Assembly: GCA_003233295.1 (NCBI GenBank)
Contig: QILJ01000293.1
Location: 1-6,682 of the forward strand
DNA length: 6,682 nt
Source: Ignavibacteria bacterium
GTDB taxonomy: Bacteria; Bacteroidota; Ignavibacteria; Ignavibacteriales; Melioribacteraceae
Direction of reading: 5' to 3'
The notes beneath the pieces are model-generated. The model saw nothing but the letters and a program-made list of their open reading frames with translations. It searched no databases and was not told the origin of the DNA. How positions within the stretch are numbered: position 1 is the stretch's first letter; each line of letters starts with the position of its first letter. Shown one piece after another: positions 6,104-6,682 of the stretch. A program made the translations under genes and the position numbers.

Positions 6104-6682
6104 TTACAAGTCAATCTTTGACGGGTCAAGAACTACATGTTTAACAGTTTTTCTATTCCATGTGTAAACAATATGAACTAATCCATCTTTTGTTTGAATT
6201 ACTGACGGATAAGAATATTCTTCATCTTTCGCAGTTTCAGGATCAGTTACCGATTCAAGTTCTAAAACTTCTTTCCAGTATTTGCCGTTAGACGAGACTG
6301 CAACTGAAAGAGGAACACGATCACCCCAATTTTTTTCAGTCGGATTATATACTAACAGAAATCTTCCGTCTTTTAGTGTTACTGCATCAATACCGGAATT
6401 TGGATTCGGCAAACCAGTTGAAACCATTTTTGTCCAAGTATAGCCATTGTCATAAGACCATGATTCACTAATAACGCCGTTTTTTGTTCTGCATAAAATC
6501 TGCAAAGTGTCATTCGGATGAATTAATATTGTCGGCTGAATTGCTCCAAAATCTTCAGAATTGTTTAAGTCGCCAGTTGATGTCCAAGTCTTCCCTCCGT
6601 CTGTTGATCTTTCAATCTGTACTTCCCATCCATCATGTTCTGTACTTGTCGGGGCTAGAATATCACCATTCGACAATTGAAC
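6104..6682 (-). CDS. BNR/Asp-box sialidase-like beta-propeller protein (N-terminus outside window)
   Basis: The last 192 residues of a protein are visible; the frame stays open to the window edge. TTG at 6676-6674 could be taken as a start, but it lies inside VQLSNGDILAPT, a normal internal propeller strand, so the gene begins upstream. Two clear Asp boxes are present, counted from the window edge: STDGGKTW (26-33) and SYDNGYTW (76-83). A degenerate third box, SSNGKYW, follows. The C-terminal stretch YSYPSVIQTKDGLVHIVYTW followed by KHVVLDPSKID is characteristic of the BNR_2 group of sialidase-fold proteins. Members are usually around 350-400 residues, so about half is seen. The catalytic arginines, Tyr and Glu of true sialidases cannot be judged from this half, and many BNR_2 proteins act on other sugars or are uncharacterised. 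It is the first visible gene of the probable operon. Confidence 0.85.
   Translation of the reverse strand, partial: VQLSNGDILAPTSTEHDGWEVQIERSTDGGKTWTSTGDLNNSEDFGAIQPTILIHPNDTLQILCRTKNGVISESWSYDNGYTWTKMVSTGLPNPNSGIDAVTLKDGRFLLVYNPTEKNWGDRVPLSVAVSSNGKYWKEVLELESVTDPETAKDEEYSYPSVIQTKDGLVHIVYTWNRKTVKHVVLDPSKIDL

Larger units (their letters stand above)
960..6682 (-). other. Probable operon of four extracytoplasmic glycoconjugate-degradation genes
   Basis: Four consecutive minus-strand genes are separated by 22, 98 and 38 bases with no convincing terminator between them. They encode a sialidase-fold propeller, a GxGYxYP lipoprotein, a propeller-toroid protein and a ceramidase-like hydrolase. The three with visible N-termini are exported. 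The unit seems to end at the palindrome at 899-935; its promoter lies outside the window. The 98-base gap could hold an internal promoter. Operon structure is inferred from spacing and strand only. Confidence 0.55.

Noticed and set aside
1..6682. tRNA, rRNA, CRISPR arrays, insertion sequences, attachment sites
   Set aside because: No cloverleaf, regularly spaced repeats, transposase or integrase coding, or terminal inverted repeats were seen on either strand.

Overview
The window is AT-rich bacterial DNA carrying five genes, all on the minus strand, so transcription runs from high to low coordinates. Four begin inside the window and have a signal peptide or lipoprotein signal; the fifth has its start outside. 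The secreted-enzyme content, a lipoprotein with a Cys-Lys-Asp start, a GxGYxYP-family protein, two-component-regulator-type propeller blades and a possible TTTG / TAnnTTTG promoter all point to the Bacteroidota-Ignavibacteriota (FCB) group. This assignment is an inference from gene content; no marker gene is present.

In transcription order the layout is: (i) 6682-6104, the C-terminal part of a BNR/Asp-box sialidase-type beta-propeller protein whose start lies outside the window; (ii) 6081-4504, a lipoprotein of the GxGYxYP putative glycoside hydrolase family; (iii) 4405-2252, a 717-residue secreted protein joining an N-terminal WD/Reg_prop-like propeller to a C-terminal alpha/alpha-toroid-like domain of an uncharacterised family; (iv) 2213-960, a secreted neutral-ceramidase-like protein that keeps the candidate zinc ligands but not the ceramidase nucleophile; (v) 773-1, the N-terminal part of a secreted protein with a CBM9/DOMON-like domain. 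The gaps are 22, 98, 38 and 186 bases. Genes i-iv look like one operon. Gene v probably starts a new unit, because the 186-base gap holds a long palindrome (terminator-like), a candidate promoter and a 13-bp perfect inverted repeat in the expected leader.

Taken together the genes suggest extracytoplasmic breakdown of a complex glycan or glycoconjugate: a propeller glycosidase, a second putative glycosidase, a possible third (toroid) enzyme, a metal-dependent amidase/esterase-like hydrolase and a carbohydrate-binding-like protein. No SusC/SusD pair, sulfatase, transporter or regulator is visible, so the substrate cannot be named. The points most worth a second look are the propeller-toroid fusion, the nucleophile-less ceramidase-like protein and the structured 774-959 region. 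No RNA genes, insertion sequences, CRISPR arrays or attachment sites were seen.
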